Program-made: the position numbers and the translations under genes
Part shown: positions 61,308 through 64,000 of the stretch, one piece after another
Numbering within the stretch: position 1 is the first letter of the stretch
How the letters are laid out: the number at the start of each line of letters is the position of its first letter
The notes under the pieces: model-generated
Told to the model about the DNA's origin: nothing
Database searches by the model: none
The model's input: only the letters and a program-made list of their open reading frames with translations
NCBI GenBank assembly: GCA_036821645.1
Contig: DAISJD010000004.1
Coordinates: 1-64,000, forward strand
Length of the DNA: 64,000 bases
DNA from: DAISJD01 sp036821645
Lineage (GTDB): Bacteria; Pseudomonadota; Alphaproteobacteria; ATCC43930; CGMCC-115725
Direction: 5' to 3'

Positions 61308-63305
61308 ATGTTCAATAAGATCCTGATTGCGAACCGTGGCGAAATCGCCTGTCGCGTCATCCGCACCGCGCGCCGTCTTGGTATCAAGACGGTGGCGGTC
61401 TATTCCGATGCCGATGCCGAGGCGCTGCATGTCCGCGAGGCGGATGAGGCCGTGGCGATCGGCGGGTCGTCCGCCGCTGATTCCTATCTGCGCATCGACC
61501 GGATCGTTGCCGCCTGCCAACAGACCGGGGCCGAGGCGGTTCATCCCGGTTATGGTTTTCTGTCGGAACGGGCCGCCTTTGCCGAAGCCTTGTCTGCGGC
61601 GGGGATCGTGTTCATCGGTCCCAATGTCCACGCCATCGGGGCGATGGGCGATAAGATCGAATCGAAGAAATTGGCCGCTGCCGCCGGGGTCAGTACGGTG
61701 CCCGGTTATTTGGGCGTCATTCCCGATGCCGAAGCGGCAGTCGGCATTGCCCAGGAAATCGGCTATCCGGTCATGATCAAGGCCTCGGCCGGTGGCGGCG
61801 GCAAGGGGATGCGCCTTGCCAAGTCCGATGCCGAGGTGCGCGAAGGGTTTCGCTCGGCCACGAACGAAGCGCGGTCTTCGTTTGGCGACGATCGCGTCTT
61901 CATCGAAAAATACATCGTCGAGCCCCGTCATATCGAAATTCAGGTCATGGGCGATGCCCATGGATCGGTCATTCACCTGGGCGAGCGGGAATGTTCGATC
62001 CAGCGCCGCCATCAAAAAGTGATCGAAGAGGCACCGAGCCCGTTTTTGGACCCCGCCACCCGGGCCGCCATGGGGGCGCAGGCGGTGGCCCTTGCCAAAG
62101 CCGTGCAGTATCAATCGGCCGGGACGGTGGAATTCATCGTCGATCGGGATCGTAATTTCTATTTCCTGGAAATGAATACCCGGCTTCAGGTCGAACATCC
62201 GGTGACGGAAGAGGTGACGGGGCTCGATCTCGTCGAACTGATGATCCGGGTCGCGGCGGGCGAGCCCTTGCCGATTACCCAGGACCAGGTCACCCTGACC
62301 GGGTCCGCCCTTGAGGCGCGGGTCTATGCCGAGGACCCGCTGCGCAATTTCCTGCCGTCGATCGGGCGTCTTACCCGGTATCGCCCGCCGACGGGCGAGG
62401 GGGTCCGGGTCGATACCGGGGTCTATGAAGGGGCGGAAATCTCGATGTTTTACGATCCGATGATCGCAAAACTCGTGACCTATGGCCCGACCCGTGCGAT
62501 CGCGACGGAACGGATGGCGGCCGCACTCGATGCTTTCGCGATCCGCGGCGTCAACCACAATATCGGGTTTTTGGCCGCCATTATGGGCCGCGATCGCTTC
62601 AAGTCCGGCAAGCTATCGACCGATTTCATCGGGACCGAATTTCCCGACGGTTTCCATGGGGCCGATCTCGGGGCCGAGGATCTCGACCTGTTGGTGTCGA
62701 TTGCGGCCGTCGCCCATCAACGGGCAGCCGATCGCGATGCGACGAGCGGGTACCACCTGCATCCCGTGCCGGTGCCTCATACCTGGACCGTGTTGGTCGG
62801 TAAAACGCCGCGCGTCGCCCGGACCCTGTCGGTGGAACCGACCCCGGTCGGGCCGGAAGATGGCTATCGCGTCACCCTCGATGGGCGCACCCGTCAGATC
62901 CAATCTCCGTGGCAACCCGGCGATACGCTGTTCGTTGGCAAGATCGACGGCAATCATGTGACGGTGCAGATCGACCGGGTCGGCGTGATCTGGCGTCTGT
63001 TCCGGGCGGGGGCCGCGATCGAGATGCGGGTCGTGAATGAGCGCACGGGGGCTTTGGCCGCCTTGATGCCGGTCAAGGTGCCGCCGGATCTGTCCCGTTT
63101 CCTTCTGTCGCCGATGCCGGGCCTGTTGGTATCGGTCGCGGTGACGGCCGGTCAAGAGGTGAAGGCGGGTGAGGAATTGGCCGTGGTCGAAGCCATGAAG
63201 ATGGAAAATGTCCTGCGCGCCGAACGGGACGGCACGATCAAGCGGATTGCCGCCGAAAAGGGCGACAGTCTGGCGGTCGATCAGATCATCCTGGAATTTG
63301 CATAA
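61308..63305 (+). CDS. pccA: Propionyl-CoA carboxylase alpha chain (biotin carboxylase plus BCCP)
   Basis: A 665-residue protein. The biotin carboxylase domain runs from MFNKILIANRGEIACRVIR through KASAGGGGKGMR (ATP loop) and FLEMNTRLQVEHPVTE. A linking BT domain follows, and the C-terminal carrier ends with EAMKMEN, whose lysine takes biotin. The start at 61308 is the family norm; an upstream in-frame ATG at 61245 is rejected. Confidence 0.95.
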   Translation: MFNKILIANRGEIACRVIRTARRLGIKTVAVYSDADAEALHVREADEAVAIGGSSAADSYLRIDRIVAACQQTGAEAVHPGYGFLSERAAFAEALSAAGIVFIGPNVHAIGAMGDKIESKKLAAAAGVSTVPGYLGVIPDAEAAVGIAQEIGYPVMIKASAGGGGKGMRLAKSDAEVREGFRSATNEARSSFGDDRVFIEKYIVEPRHIEIQVMGDAHGSVIHLGERECSIQRRHQKVIEEAPSPFLDPATRAAMGAQAVALAKAVQYQSAGTVEFIVDRDRNFYFLEMNTRLQVEHPVTEEVTGLDLVELMIRVAAGEPLPITQDQVTLTGSALEARVYAEDPLRNFLPSIGRLTRYRPPTGEGVRVDTGVYEGAEISMFYDPMIAKLVTYGPTRAIATERMAAALDAFAIRGVNHNIGFLAAIMGRDRFKSGKLSTDFIGTEFPDGFHGADLGAEDLDLLVSIAAVAHQRAADRDATSGYHLHPVPVPHTWTVLVGKTPRVARTLSVEPTPVGPEDGYRVTLDGRTRQIQSPWQPGDTLFVGKIDGNHVTVQIDRVGVIWRLFRAGAAIEMRVVNERTGALAALMPVKVPPDLSRFLLSPMPGLLVSVAVTAGQEVKAGEELAVVEAMKMENVLRAERDGTIKRIAAEKGDSLAVDQIILEFA

Positions 63306-63330
63306 ACGCCGCTTGGGATCACCAAGACGA

Positions 63331-63364
63331 AACAGCCGGACCTTGGTTGGGGTCCGGCTGTTTG
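63331..63364. terminator. Bidirectional terminator between pccA and the chemoreceptor gene
   Basis: ACAGCCGGACC (63332-63342) pairs with GGTCCGGCTGT (63351-63361), with TTT after it and AAA before it, so it can serve both convergent genes. Confidence 0.85.
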
Positions 63365-63413
63365 GCGTTTTGGGAGGGGCGAGGCGTTGTAACGGCGCTG
63401 ATTTGTCCTGATC

Positions 63414-64000
63414 TTACCCCGCACGCACGCTGACCAGGAAATCCTTCACCTCACCCTTGAGCCGCTGGGCCTCGCGGCTCAGTTTTTCGGCCGATGTGAC
63501 GAAATGTTTGGTCGTTTCCTGGGTGTTTTCGGCAATCCGCACGACATCGGCAATCTTGGTGGACACCGCCCCCATGCCATGGGCCGCCTCGGTGATATTG
63601 CGGCTGATCTGGCCGGTGGTCGCGGCTTGTTCTTCGGCAGCCCCCGAGATGGCGGCATTGATCTCGTTGAGCCGGTCGATCGTCACGGCGATATCGTTCA
63701 TGGCGCCGGTCGCACTGTTGATCGCCATCTGCATGGATTGAATTTCGCCGCTGATATCGCCGGTGGCCTTGGCGGTTTGGGTGGCGAGGTTTTTGACCTC
63801 GCTTGCGACCACGGCAAAGCCCTTGCCCGCCTCACCGGCGCGGGCCGCCTCGATCGTGGCATTTAAGGCCAGGAGATTGGTCTGGGCCGCGATCGCATGG
63901 ATCAATTTGACCACGTCGCCGATCCGGGCGGAGGCCTCGGTCAGGGTATCGACCAATTGCGAGGTTTGGGCCGCTTCGCCTGAGGCTTGTTCCGAGGCGC
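63414..64000 (-). CDS. Methyl-accepting chemotaxis protein, C-terminal signalling domain (partial)
   Basis: The frame is open to the window edge, so the N-terminal sensor part is missing. The visible 195 residues hold the hairpin tip [40 protein letters not shown], which contacts CheA/CheW, and the return coiled-coil with [14 protein letters not shown]. The end lacks a CheR-binding NWETF pentapeptide. The ligand cannot be inferred. Confidence 0.92.
   Translation of the reverse strand, partial: ASEQASGEAAQTSQLVDTLTEASARIGDVVKLIHAIAAQTNLLALNATIEAARAGEAGKGFAVVASEVKNLATQTAKATGDISGEIQSMQMAINSATGAMNDIAVTIDRLNEINAAISGAAEEQAATTGQISRNITEAAHGMGAVSTKIADVVRIAENTQETTKHFVTSAEKLSREAQRLKGEVKDFLVSVRAG

Noticed and set aside
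60399..62558. 719-codon minus-strand frame
   Set aside because: Antisense to pccB and pccA; Arg/His/Asp-rich shadow of GC-rich codons.

Overview
The window looks like a chromosome segment of an alphaproteobacterium, probably Rhodospirillales-like. The support is the fused rif-str-S10-spc-alpha ribosomal supercluster, adk between secY and rpsM with no rpmJ there, an ATP12-family F1-ATPase assembly chaperone, and a high-GC codon style. I cannot place it below order from sequence alone.

Layout. 1-7.4 kb holds housekeeping genes: a small lipoprotein, a flavin reductase/cytidine deaminase pair, an M20 dipeptidase, the ABC-F factor EttA, a DUF1194 secreted VWA-like protein and the 23S rRNA methyltransferase RlmB. 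7.5-39.7 kb is one co-directional translation/transcription block: tRNA-Tyr, tRNA-Gly, tuf, tRNA-Trp, secE-nusG-rplKAJL-rpoBC, rpsL-rpsG, an EF-G-like gene, a second tuf, then S10-spc-alpha to rplQ, closed by a strong terminator. Two things stand out there. The two tuf genes share an exact 1187-bp repeat. The slot normally held by fusA carries a 384-residue EF-G relative with only domains I-II and damaged GTPase motifs. 39.8-43.6 kb holds rarA, an RluC-type pseudouridine synthase, a HAD phosphatase and the ATP12 chaperone.

43.6-58.6 kb is the accessory highlight: a RiPP cluster of the thiazole/oxazole-modified microcin (TOMM) type, not one I recognise. It opens with an AT-rich promoter region and a 45-codon precursor whose core contains six consecutive cysteines encoded by (TGC)6. 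A hairpin follows. Next come an E1-like/RRE cyclodehydratase partner, a YcaO cyclodehydratase with the Pro-rich C-terminus, and a SagB-type FMN azoline dehydrogenase. After these is a single polypeptide that joins an HExxH metalloprotease-like domain to an ABC ATPase, which I infer couples leader removal to export, followed by its ABC-2 permease. The operon continues, mostly with 4-base overlaps, into a Fic-domain enzyme, a DUF2141 protein, a MacB/LolD-type ABC pair, a LolA-like periplasmic protein, an outer-membrane beta-barrel and a 741-residue orphan with helical repeats and a terminal winged-helix-like segment. The proposed logic is: precursor, thiazole formation, proteolysis with inner-membrane export, then a second envelope module for outer-membrane passage or self-protection. 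A sulfotransferase gene borders the cluster.

59.7-64 kb returns to housekeeping: propionyl-CoA carboxylase pccB and pccA, a bidirectional terminator, and the C-terminal signalling domain of a methyl-accepting chemotaxis protein that runs off the right edge. I saw no CRISPR array, insertion sequence or rRNA gene.
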